DNA from: Brevibacillus panacihumi W25 | Lineage (GTDB): Bacteria > Bacillota > Bacilli > Brevibacillales > Brevibacillaceae | Assembly (NCBI RefSeq): GCF_000503775.1 | Contig: NZ_KI629782.1 | Coordinates: 1-64,000 of the forward strand | Length of the DNA: 64,000 nucleotides | Reading direction: 5' to 3' | In this document: one piece after another, positions 7,951-14,730 of the stretch | How the letters are laid out: each line of letters starts with the position of its first letter | Numbering within the stretch: the first letter of the stretch is position 1 | Position numbers and translations under genes: made by a program | Notes under the pieces: generated by a model | The model's database searches: none | Told to the model about the DNA's origin: nothing | The model's input: the letters and a program-made list of their open reading frames with translations, nothing else

Positions 7951-8857
7951 TCCAATGTGACTTATTTAAGCATTCGACACCTTTTCCGTTTGCCCCAAAT
8001 TTTTTAAAAGCGTACTCTATTGTTGCTGTAACATACTGCATTGGTATTTCAAAAGATGTTTTGATCCCTGCATTTTTTCTCTTTTCTTCATACAATTCAA
8101 TCAAATCGTCTGTGCACTGACTTAGTTTATAACCTTCTGCAAATGCCTCTGGAAAAAAGTATCTGGTAAATGACCAACCACTTCCCATGGGATATTCACA
8201 GTCTTCATCATAGCCTGTTAAGCAAACACGAAGTTCTTCGACAGATTCAATACCTGAAAATTTATGTTGCTTGACCATAAAGCGACCAACAATTTGTGTT
8301 TTTTTCGAGGCTAGAAAAGCAGATCTTTGAAACTCTAACTCTTCCTGGCCGACTAAAATGACCGTTAAAGTAATGCCGATACGATCTAACTCATTATAGA
8401 TATCCATTAACCAGCCATAATGTAGTTCGTGAAGAAGTTGGGCATCATCAATAAACATAATGATCCGTCTAAAAATTGTTGATTCAGCACGTTCTATTAA
8501 AAATTTTGTCAAACGATCCCTTTTAGCACTAGGTTTTCCACTCGAGGCAAAAGCGTGTCCGACACCACGTAATAAATCTTCGAAGAACTCACCTGGATTC
8601 GGCTGTTTGTACTGTTTACAACAAATATGAAATATCGGAACCTCTCTTTCCAAAAATAAAGGGAGGGTTTGGATAATGTACTTTATTGCTCTACTCTTCC
8701 CGAGACGAGGTCTTCCGAAAATGATCCCGCCGGTAGCTCTTTCGTCGTACCATTGTTGAATGACTTCAAACATTGAATCAATTTTATGAGTTGCCACTAA
8801 GTAGGTACCAGTTTCAATTGGATGTAACCCAGTAGGCACATTCGGCCTGATTATCAT
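7889..8857 (-). CDS. tnsC: TnsC-type AAA+ ATPase regulator of transposition
   Basis: This AAA+ ATPase links target choice to the transposase. Walker A is FGRPRLGKSRA (Lys about residue 54), Walker B is RIIMFIDDAQLL, and a sensor-like stretch reads LTVILVGQEEL. I chose the ATG at 8857 because TTTGGAGG precedes it at good spacing. An in-frame ATG nine codons upstream lies before that site. The 322-residue length fits TnsC/TniB-type proteins. It follows tnsB by 16 bases and precedes tniQ with overlap, in one operon. Confidence 0.9.
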   Translation of the reverse strand: MIIRPNVPTGLHPIETGTYLVATHKIDSMFEVIQQWYDERATGGIIFGRPRLGKSRAIKYIIQTLPLFLEREVPIFHICCKQYKQPNPGEFFEDLLRGVGHAFASSGKPSAKRDRLTKFLIERAESTIFRRIIMFIDDAQLLHELHYGWLMDIYNELDRIGITLTVILVGQEELEFQRSAFLASKKTQIVGRFMVKQHKFSGIESVEELRVCLTGYDEDCEYPMGSGWSFTRYFFPEAFAEGYKLSQCTDDLIELYEEKRKNAGIKTSFEIPMQYVTATIEYAFKKFGANGKGVECLNKSHWSEAIDKSGYIDSEIYYEIAL

Positions 8858-8873
8858 TCCTTTTACCTCCAAA

Positions 8874-10820
8874 TTAGTAAACAATAGTTCTTCTTAATTT
8901 TCTGGTTATCTGTTCTGGACCTCCATTTTGTTCTAATTGCTTGTCCAAATCCGACACAATGACGCTCGGCTCTGCAGGAACGTTTTCTTGTTTAAGGGCA
9001 TGTTCCTTGTTTTGGTACTGTAAATGTCCAAGTTTTGTTCTAGATCGTTTGTCATTAACTCCACGTTTTTCAAGATATCTTAGAAAAATATCAATTGGAT
9101 CATCCATACTCATTATGGTGATTACTTTTTCTCGTTTAAGTTGATTGATCGCTTTTCGTGTTTTTAAACTATGGGGGGTGACACCCCATTTCCCTTTTGC
9201 AGTTAGAATTCCTAATTCACTACCACAAGGAAGAAATGCGCGAACGAACCTTAAATCCTCAATGTTGACAAAAATAGTGAGTTTCGTTCCTACAAGATCA
9301 GGGGACCTGGATAATATCTCGTTGTGATAAGTTACTCCTTCGTATTCGATATGAGGCCTTTTTCCATACTTAGCGTTACCAACTACATTTCTCTTAGCTT
9401 CTAGTGTTAAAAATGAAATTTCGCTTTGTTCTTCGATTGGCATAATCCGTAGCACCTCTCCACGAGATATTTTTTGTTCCATTGATTGTAAGGGAGAAAG
9501 GTAATCTACACCGGAATGTGGTGAAAGGTTATATGTTGCTATTAATATTTCGGTAAGTTCTTCAAGGTCCCCAATCGAGATGTTGTATTTTTTAGCAGCT
9601 ACCTCAGGTTTATTTCTCCTAATATCTTTTGGATTGTTTCCTGTTGTGTTTGGCAAACGCTGGTATCCATTAGTTTCCAATAACCCGTAGAACCTTTCGA
9701 TTAAACCCCGCCTTTCTGGCATTTTTACAGGTCCTAAATTTACATCACATTTAATTACATTTTTCAGACGATCTTTTACCATATTTGCTAAATGGGATTT
9801 GGCATTATCAAATAGAATTTCATCCCAGAGCGCCCATTTTGTAGCAGGTATAACTTCCGATGCAAAACCAATTCCTTCTGGATAAGTTAAACCATCTATA
9901 GTCAATTCTTTCCGTTTCCAAGGGACTACTGCGTTCCTCGAGCATATTAATACATCACTTCGATCATATTCCGGTTTTAAACATAAGTGGTACCCTAGTA
10001 TAACGCGTGTTGCTACATCAATTACAGTTAACAGCCAAGGTCTATCGATTACATCTGTAACGACGTTTCCTGATGGGGTCGTAAACGTAATCGTGAATAT
10101 AGCATCAATCCTGTGACCGTCGAATTGAACTTGTTCAAACGGTCGTGTAATGATTCTTTTGTCAGGATTAAAATGTAATGAATTTCTTGCCCTCCTTCCG
10201 GCTTCTTCTCCAAAACGTTTTGCTGAAGCCTCATTAAAATGTTGATTATGTAGAGTTTTTATATATCTTTCTAATGCTCTCTTTCCCATTGAGACTGTAT
10301 TGAAAGGATACTCTGTTTCTGCAATGCCAGCAGCTTTGCACGCATGTAAAAACTTTCTATGCAGATCTTTTATCCTGATGCGAGGCTCGTGTACCTTACG
10401 CTTATTTCGCTTCAGATATAAGTCGTCTATCGCCTCTTTGATCGTTGGATATTCGTTAAGGAGCTTCGTAAAAGCTCCAGTGAAAATAGATTTGGATTCA
10501 TCCATATTAGGTAAAGGAAGGATTCTTTTGTAGGGTTTAATTTTAACTTGGGGAATAAGAGCACGGTAACCGAATAGATTTCCATTTTCGTCATACAGAA
10601 GGCAACGAGAGGTAAAACGACGAACATCAATTGGAGCTATGCCAGTCAATTGCTTTATCTGTTCTAATGTCGCCTTGTCGTTAATATATAAATTAACTGC
10701 TTCTTTTCTTTTTTGAAATTTCACCTGTTCATTTTCAGAAAGAGATTCGATGTTTACAATTGGCCATTTTGAAATGTCAATGTCAGCACTAGGTCTTTCA
10801 ATCATCTTTCTTCTTGGCAT
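8874..10820 (-). CDS. tnsB: TnsB-type DDE transposase of a Tn7-like transposon
   Basis: This is the DDE recombinase that joins the 3' ends of the element to target DNA. The retroviral-integrase-type core shows Asp234 in VQFDGHRID, Asp338 in EILFDNAKSH and Glu375 in RRGLIERFYGLLE. The D-E spacing is the family norm. N-terminal helix-turn-helix segments (TLEQIKQLTGI) precede the core, and a Mu-type C-terminal beta-barrel follows it. The C-terminal tail is polar and probably contacts TnsC. The ATG at 10820 follows TGGAGG. The first 19 bases overlap tnsA. It is full length at 648 residues with all catalytic residues, so probably active. Confidence 0.92.
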   Translation of the reverse strand: MPRRKMIERPSADIDISKWPIVNIESLSENEQVKFQKRKEAVNLYINDKATLEQIKQLTGIAPIDVRRFTSRCLLYDENGNLFGYRALIPQVKIKPYKRILPLPNMDESKSIFTGAFTKLLNEYPTIKEAIDDLYLKRNKRKVHEPRIRIKDLHRKFLHACKAAGIAETEYPFNTVSMGKRALERYIKTLHNQHFNEASAKRFGEEAGRRARNSLHFNPDKRIITRPFEQVQFDGHRIDAIFTITFTTPSGNVVTDVIDRPWLLTVIDVATRVILGYHLCLKPEYDRSDVLICSRNAVVPWKRKELTIDGLTYPEGIGFASEVIPATKWALWDEILFDNAKSHLANMVKDRLKNVIKCDVNLGPVKMPERRGLIERFYGLLETNGYQRLPNTTGNNPKDIRRNKPEVAAKKYNISIGDLEELTEILIATYNLSPHSGVDYLSPLQSMEQKISRGEVLRIMPIEEQSEISFLTLEAKRNVVGNAKYGKRPHIEYEGVTYHNEILSRSPDLVGTKLTIFVNIEDLRFVRAFLPCGSELGILTAKGKWGVTPHSLKTRKAINQLKREKVITIMSMDDPIDIFLRYLEKRGVNDKRSRTKLGHLQYQNKEHALKQENVPAEPSVIVSDLDKQLEQNGGPEQITRKLRRTIVY

Positions 10821-11476
10821 GTTCTTGATACCTCCATTTTTGGCCCAAACTCATCTCCTTCAAAGTTTGCTTGTATTTCCGAACGATAAAATAACCAGCT
10901 CAATGCTTCGTAAATCCGAGACTGTGAAATATTTGGAAGCATTATTTCAAGTTGTTGGGCACTTATCTTTCCATGTTGCTGAATACTCCGCATTATTTGA
11001 AAGCAATCAGTTTCAACGGGATTTGAGCGATTTCTAATGAATGACAAAATGCGTTTCATATTGGAAATAAGTAAAGTATTTTTACGAATTTCTTCTTCAG
11101 TGCGAATAATATACTCGTATTTGTTTTCCAAACACCACACTTTTTGAGCAGTAGTTTGGACACGGACATCTTCATAATTTGGATGTGATTGGTGAAATGA
11201 ATTACTGTATTTTATCTCAATAAAACTTTCTGTCTCGTTTGTCCATTGAACCCACATATCAAAAATGGTGGACACAATTCTTCCTTCAACTGGGACTGAT
11301 ACTTTTAAAGGTTGCTCGCAAAATGTTCTAACATTGGGATTGGTCTCGATTAAAACCCAATGATCTCTCTCCAAGTCACTATATAGTCGAACCATTCGAT
11401 TTAGTTTTGGGCTATACGCATCCCATAAATTATTGCCGTAATGGCCTCTCCCTTTGCTTTGGATAGGTTTATACAT
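10802..11476 (-). CDS. tnsA: TnsA-type endonuclease of a Tn7-like transposon
   Basis: TnsA cuts the 5' strands of the element so that it leaves by cut-and-paste. The restriction-enzyme-like core is visible: Glu in RLYSDLERDHWVLIE, Asp in STIFDMWVQW, and the ExK motif in SFIEIKYSNS. A helical C-terminal part (about residues 130-224) fits the TnsA C-terminal winged-helix domain that contacts TnsC. I chose the ATG at 11476, preceded by AAAGGGTGG, rather than the GTG three codons earlier. It is the first gene of the four-gene operon. No frame disruption is seen. Confidence 0.88.
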   Translation of the reverse strand: MYKPIQSKGRGHYGNNLWDAYSPKLNRMVRLYSDLERDHWVLIETNPNVRTFCEQPLKVSVPVEGRIVSTIFDMWVQWTNETESFIEIKYSNSFHQSHPNYEDVRVQTTAQKVWCLENKYEYIIRTEEEIRKNTLLISNMKRILSFIRNRSNPVETDCFQIMRSIQQHGKISAQQLEIMLPNISQSRIYEALSWLFYRSEIQANFEGDEFGPKMEVSRTCQEER

Positions 11477-11810
11477 ATATACCACCCTTTTGAAAGAATT
11501 CTAAGAATGCATAGTGATTCTCTTACATAGTATTAGATGAATATCCCGAATTAAGTCTTAACGATTGAAGTATTTAGTAAATTTATATTTCGATGAAATT
11601 TGAGGTATATGCTGTTAAAATATTAAAAACCGACTGTCAGTTCAATGGTATCGACAAAGGTTCTAATAATAAGGCAGTTTTTGCAATAAAATCACGTAGT
11701 CTGCTACATCTTTCGACTTTTCCTTGAAACAAGAAGTCCTTTTTTATTAACGGATGTATGGTAATTTAGATTATTGATCGCTGGACAGCGTAATTGGATT
11801 CTCATGTTAT
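11477..11810. other. Gene-free AT-rich leader upstream of tnsA
   Basis: No convincing gene is present. Weak matches to the YAGTCTA repeats of 6248-6307 occur in inverted orientation near 11527 (ATAGTATTAGATG), 11552 and 11567. In Tn7 the right end overlaps the tnsA promoter, so transposase sites are plausible here. The sequence is too AT-rich for this to be more than a suggestion. Confidence 0.4.
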
Positions 11811-12052
11811 AGTAGTATGTTTGCGTCGATTTTCGTTTATGGTAGTATGTTTGTGTCGTACAAAACTACGACACAAACATACTGCTAAAAAACAAAAAAC
11901 CCTTGAAATAAGGGTTTTCAAACTTGCCGTTTGGTAGTATGTTTGTGTCGCCAGACACGTGTTGTTGTCAAGTGACGCAAACATGTATACCAAAGTGACT
12001 CAAACATATATTCTAATGCCTCTTATGTTATCTGTGACACAAATAAGTATCG
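11811..12052. repeat. Array of seven 18-bp motifs in both orientations (candidate transposon ends)
   Basis: Motif GACACAAACATACTACC or its complement occurs seven times. On the minus strand: 11811-11828, 11841-11858 and 11933-11950. On the plus strand: 11869-11885, 11972-11991, 11995-12013 and, more diverged, 12034-12052. Copies two and three form a perfect 17-bp inverted repeat with a 6-base loop. Reading inward from 11957 on the minus strand gives TGTCTGGC then GACACAAACAT. Reading inward from 11966 on the plus strand gives TGTCAAGT then GACGCAAACAT. Both repeat the Tn7 layout of an 8-base TGT tip followed by a GACA-type binding site. This suggests two element ends facing each other. Confidence 0.6.
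11894..11918. terminator. Short hairpin with A and T tracts inside the repeat array
   Basis: AAAACCCTT (11896-11904) pairs with AAGGGTTTT (11910-11918) over a 5-base loop, with an A run on its left side. It would work as a terminator best on the minus strand, ahead of the tnsA operon, shielding the transposon from outside transcription. Confidence 0.6.
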
Positions 12053-12258
12053 TAACGTTATGTCATAGCATACGGAACCCTGATAAGTCCAATTTTCAGG
12101 CGGTACTAACAAATTATATTTATAGCCTCATGCAAAATCATATGTCCAAGCAGATATACATATGTAGGTAGAGTTACACCAAAGCGCTATTCTTTAAGAG
12201 TGATTTATCGTGAGATCCACTCTAAAGTGTCTGTTCCTCTTCTAAGATTCATATTTGT

Positions 12259-12292
12259 TTCAGTTCATGAAATGGCGTTTTCATGAACTGAA
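12259..12292. repeat. Perfect 14-bp inverted repeat in the gap before ypsA
   Basis: TTCAGTTCATGAAA (12259-12272) and its exact inverse (12279-12292) flank a 6-base loop. No T run follows. It lies in the 450-base gap between the repeat array and the end of ypsA, where I see no gene. It could be an operator, a hairpin in the ypsA 3' region, or part of a decayed mobile element. Confidence 0.65.
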
Positions 12293-12506
12293 TTCAAGTA
12301 TCATAGTTGAAACTTTTATTTCGTACTTGCACACTACCTTTCGCCTATTTCGTCATATCTCAAGTCACATGATCCAAGGTCCACCACGTCTTCGTGTTTT
12401 TAGGTTGAAGTCAACCTTTTTACATTTCCCCTGCCCTTTCTTTTAACCCTTCATTATAGGAACTATGACCCCATAATCGCAGGATGGTCTCATCAGTTCT
12501 CTTTCA

Positions 12507-13076
12507 TTAGAAATAGTCATTGTATAATTCTTGCTGCTGTTCCTCTGCAATGGTCTGTAAGTCGTATGCGGTAATGCGAAATAACCGATAATCGTCAGTA
12601 TCCGCTTTTTTTGCGGCGAGCTTACTTAAAAATTTCGGCGAGCCTTCGTTTTCTTCATCGTAAACTAACAAGATGCCGTCTGAATTGGATAGCAAGAATT
12701 TATCTTTCTCTACAAACTGCCAAACTCCCTGGTAAGGTGTTTGATAGACACTATTCATATAGTCGGCATGCATCACAATATTTCGGTAGTAATCCTGGGT
12801 CTCTTCTTTCCACTTTTCCTCTTGATTCAAAAACGGGGTAATTACTGCCAATTTTAGATGTGGATACTCCTTTTTTAATTCCAGCACAGTTTCGGCTGCC
12901 CACATTTCTACCCCGAGCTGACCTGAGATGATGACCCATTCCAATTCTTCCTCTAGGAATCTTACGAGTTCACGCTTCAGTGCTTTCTTAATAATTGCTA
13001 ACCCAGGATTTTTTTCATTAAATATGCCAAGCTCGTGTGCCTTGTATCCTGAAACAAATAAACGTTTTACCATCAT
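12507..13076 (-). CDS. ypsA: YpsA family protein (DUF1273, SLOG fold)
   Basis: A homologue of Bacillus YpsA, a Rossmann-like SLOG-fold protein linked to cell division and growth in Gram-positive bacteria. Recognisable stretches: FVSGYKAHELGIF, WVIISGQLGVEMWAAE, LAVITPFLNQEEKW, DGILLVYDEENEGSPKF. The length of 189 residues is normal. The ligand of the fold is not certain (a nucleotide is likely). AGAGGTGG precedes two tandem ATG codons at 13076 and 13073, either of which could be used. It is transcribed alone, with its 3' end facing the Tn7-like element. Confidence 0.93.
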   Translation of the reverse strand: MMVKRLFVSGYKAHELGIFNEKNPGLAIIKKALKRELVRFLEEELEWVIISGQLGVEMWAAETVLELKKEYPHLKLAVITPFLNQEEKWKEETQDYYRNIVMHADYMNSVYQTPYQGVWQFVEKDKFLLSNSDGILLVYDEENEGSPKFLSKLAAKKADTDDYRLFRITAYDLQTIAEEQQQELYNDYF

Positions 13077-13241
13077 GCCACCTCTACGTTTAAAGTAGCT
13101 CCAGCAGAAAATAGATATCTTTTCCCTAGCTATCTCGTCATTTGTGTTTCATCTCATATTTGTCTTGCCATATATTATCACAAAATAGAATTCGTTGAGT
13201 ATGGCTTAACCAGCCGCAGGTTCATAGGAAACACCAACCCG

Positions 13242-13508
13242 TTAACGCTCCCCTGTCTTATTCCGAAAACGGAAGAACATGTACAAAATGATGCAAACGA
13301 TAAAGAATAGTGTGCCTCCAAGTGACCGGATGATCTTCGAGTGGAGGCCGATTTGCAGAAGAAGGGCATAAAACGGAGCATACAAAAAGGTAATGACCGA
13401 AAGGAAAAGCAAGCCCATACATATATTGCCTATGGGAAAAGCACCTTTGCATCGTTTTTGCACCATAACGATGAAAGGTCCGTTAACGCTGCTGATCGGA
13501 CCTTTCAT
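13242..13508 (-). CDS. Possible small two-helix membrane protein
   Basis: Low-confidence gene. The C-terminal two thirds encode two clear hydrophobic segments (GLLFLSVITFLYAPFYALLL and GGTLFFIVCIILYMFF) with a basic end (RFRNKTGER), as in a real membrane protein. The frame stays open back to 13601, but that part lies inside yjcZ and its terminator. I therefore placed the start at the ATG at 13508. No good ribosome binding site is present, and the first codons lie in a perfect inverted repeat. A start at 13466 is equally possible. No family is recognised. Confidence 0.35.
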   Translation of the reverse strand: MKGPISSVNGPFIVMVQKRCKGAFPIGNICMGLLFLSVITFLYAPFYALLLQIGLHSKIIRSLGGTLFFIVCIILYMFFRFRNKTGER

Positions 13509-13510
13509 CG
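13469..13510. repeat. Perfect 14-bp inverted repeat
   Basis: CGATGAAAGGTCCG (13469-13482) is exactly inverted at 13497-13510 around a 14-base spacer. There is no T tract. It lies just beyond the yjcZ terminator, at the start of the possible membrane-protein gene, and could act as an operator or translational hairpin. Confidence 0.7.
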
Positions 13511-13527
13511 AATTTGTCTCACATATG

Positions 13528-13577
13528 AAAAAAGATCCGTCCCACTGCCATTTGCGGCATTTGGAACAGATCTTTTT
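13528..13577 (-). terminator. Terminator after yjcZ
   Basis: On the minus strand AAAAAGATCTGTTCC pairs imperfectly with GGGACGGATCTTTTTT across a 20-base loop, starting 5 bases after the yjcZ stop codon. Confidence 0.7.
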
Positions 13578-13581
13578 CAAA

Positions 13582-13665
13582 TTAGTCACAATCACATCCA
13601 ACGATTACGAGCAAAACGAACAGAACCAGGATCATAGCGAAGTTATCTCCGAAGAAACCACTCAT
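13582..13665 (-). CDS. yjcZ: YjcZ-family sporulation peptide, 27 residues
   Basis: A very short gene encoding a hydrophobic peptide that starts MSGFFGDNFAMILVLFVLL and ends VIVGCDCD. The pattern of a short Gly-rich head, one FxxIxVLFxLLxIVG membrane helix and a stop soon after is that of the YjcZ family of small sporulation-associated peptides in Bacillus and Brevibacillus. An excellent ribosome binding site (AAGGAGGGA) lies 6 bases before the ATG, and a terminator follows directly. This supports translation despite the size. The two Cys at the C-terminus are unusual for what I know of the family. The role in the spore is not defined. Confidence 0.82.
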   Translation of the reverse strand: MSGFFGDNFAMILVLFVLLVIVGCDCD

Positions 13666-13912
13666 TGAACTCCCTCCTTCTGTATTTCAACATATGTAGA
13701 CGGCTCTCGTAATGTTTGGATGAATGTCTGCCTGTAGATAAAATAAATGAACGCCGTATTCATCTTATCGCTTGAAACGCGAAACAGTGATCTGCCCTGA
13801 GTGAACAGCCCGCGCAATATGATCCGTTCGAAAATATACTGTATGCGAAGCGTTACAGCAATCAATGAATCGTCAGGATTGAACCGCATTCTTACATGGG
13901 AGATGTTCCAAC

Positions 13913-14197
13913 ATGGCATCCAGACGAAAAAAAAATCTCTTTGGTTCGACTCGTGGCTTTCCCTGCTTCTACGGGAATTGGTGCGGCATGGGCTGCAGTG
14001 GTCCAGGTGCGCCTATCGATGACGTGGACCGCTGTTGCCAGAAACATGACTTCTGCTATGAACGTCATGGGTATTTTTCCTGCAAGTGTGACCAACGATT
14101 TTTGAAATGCTTAGAAAATCAAAGAGATCGATCCACTGCGAAAGGCAGAAAAGCGGCAAAGATGTACTCATTTTATAAAAAGAGCTGGTGTAGATAA
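13913..14197 (+). CDS. Miniature phospholipase A2-like protein
   Basis: A 94-residue protein with the core of the phospholipase A2 superfamily, which hydrolyses the sn-2 ester of phospholipids using Ca2+. The Ca2+ loop reads [11 protein letters not shown] (about residues 22-32). The catalytic helix reads [12 protein letters not shown], with the His45-Asp46 pair. Numerous further Cys (for example [11 protein letters not shown]) fit the disulfide-rich fold. There is no signal peptide: the N-terminus is basic (MASRRKKN). A cytosolic, spore-deposited or non-classically released protein is therefore more likely than a secreted toxin. The start has GGGAGA 9 bases upstream. It converges on a small basic-protein gene and shares its terminator. 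Confidence 0.8.
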   Translation: MASRRKKNLFGSTRGFPCFYGNWCGMGCSGPGAPIDDVDRCCQKHDFCYERHGYFSCKCDQRFLKCLENQRDRSTAKGRKAAKMYSFYKKSWCR

Positions 14198-14237
14198 AAA
14201 GGAGTCAAGAGCGTATATAGCTCTTGACTCCTTTTTT
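14196..14237. terminator. Strong bidirectional terminator
   Basis: AAAAAGGAGTCAAGAGC and GCTCTTGACTCCTTTTTT form a 17-bp stem with a 7-base loop and A/T tracts on both sides. It is shared by the convergent phospholipase-like gene and the small basic-protein gene. Confidence 0.95.
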
Positions 14238-14241
14238 ACAT

Positions 14242-14538
14242 CTATTTTTTTATAATGTCCCACATTCCTCTTATGTTTTGCCATGCACCGAAAATATCCT
14301 GTGCTGTTTTTATGCCGTTTCCCAACTGATTCAAATCAATGCTCCCCAGGGACGGCATTTTGAAGTTCAGCAAGGGGCTTCGTCTTCTCCTCTGCCTGTT
14401 TAGATTGTGCCATTCCTGATAATGTGCGCGCAAAGCTTCCGGATCTTTACGCTCTCGTCTACCTACTTTCTTGCTTCTCAGCCACGCTTGAAATTCCGGA
14501 GTGTTTTGAACCGGTACTTCTCTTCTCCTTCTGGCCAT
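14242..14538 (-). CDS. Small basic protein of unknown function
   Basis: A 98-residue protein, very basic in its first half (MARRRREV, KKVGRRERKD, NRQRRRRS). A short amphipathic C-terminal half follows (MPSLGSIDLNQLGNGIKTAQ, then AWQNIRGMWDIIKK). No family is recognised. The gene is convincing because GGAGAAGGAGT precedes the ATG at good spacing and the stop falls just before a strong terminator. The basic, compact make-up and the nearby YjcZ peptide would suit a spore-associated or nucleic-acid-binding protein, but that is a guess from composition and context only. Confidence 0.75.
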   Translation of the reverse strand: MARRRREVPVQNTPEFQAWLRSKKVGRRERKDPEALRAHYQEWHNLNRQRRRRSPLLNFKMPSLGSIDLNQLGNGIKTAQDIFGAWQNIRGMWDIIKK

Positions 14539-14730
14539 ACTCCTTCTCCTCGCTTTCCTGAGCGGTGTCCCATTACTCTATGATAAAAGAACATCTTGCC
14601 GGAACGGCGCATCTCCATGAAAAAGGAAATGGGTTTGTTTTTTTCGAAATCGTCACCTGCACATGGTGAAGCATGCCTGCGGGACGATGTCGTCGGGTCA
14701 GAAGTTGGTATTTTGGGCTGCATTGGCCTT

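Noticed and set aside
6322-12052. A CRISPR-associated transposon
   Set aside because: No cas gene or CRISPR array is present, TniQ is long and TnsD-like, and the 18-bp motifs are in both orientations without uniform spacers.
11811-12052. The motif array as a CRISPR array or plasmid iteron origin
   Set aside because: Spacing is irregular and orientation mixed. The nearby transposase operon and TGT tips explain it better.
12053-12506. Short open frames between the motif array and ypsA
   Set aside because: Low-complexity translations without start signals. I see only the 14-bp inverted repeat in this stretch.
13341-13668. Plus-strand open frames of 90-98 codons opposite yjcZ and the membrane-protein candidate
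   Set aside because: They read through a terminator and the reverse of yjcZ and show no protein-like composition.
13662-13919. Open frame of 85 codons on the minus strand before yjcZ
   Set aside because: No ribosome binding site, no recognisable domain. It covers the promoter regions of yjcZ and the phospholipase-like gene.
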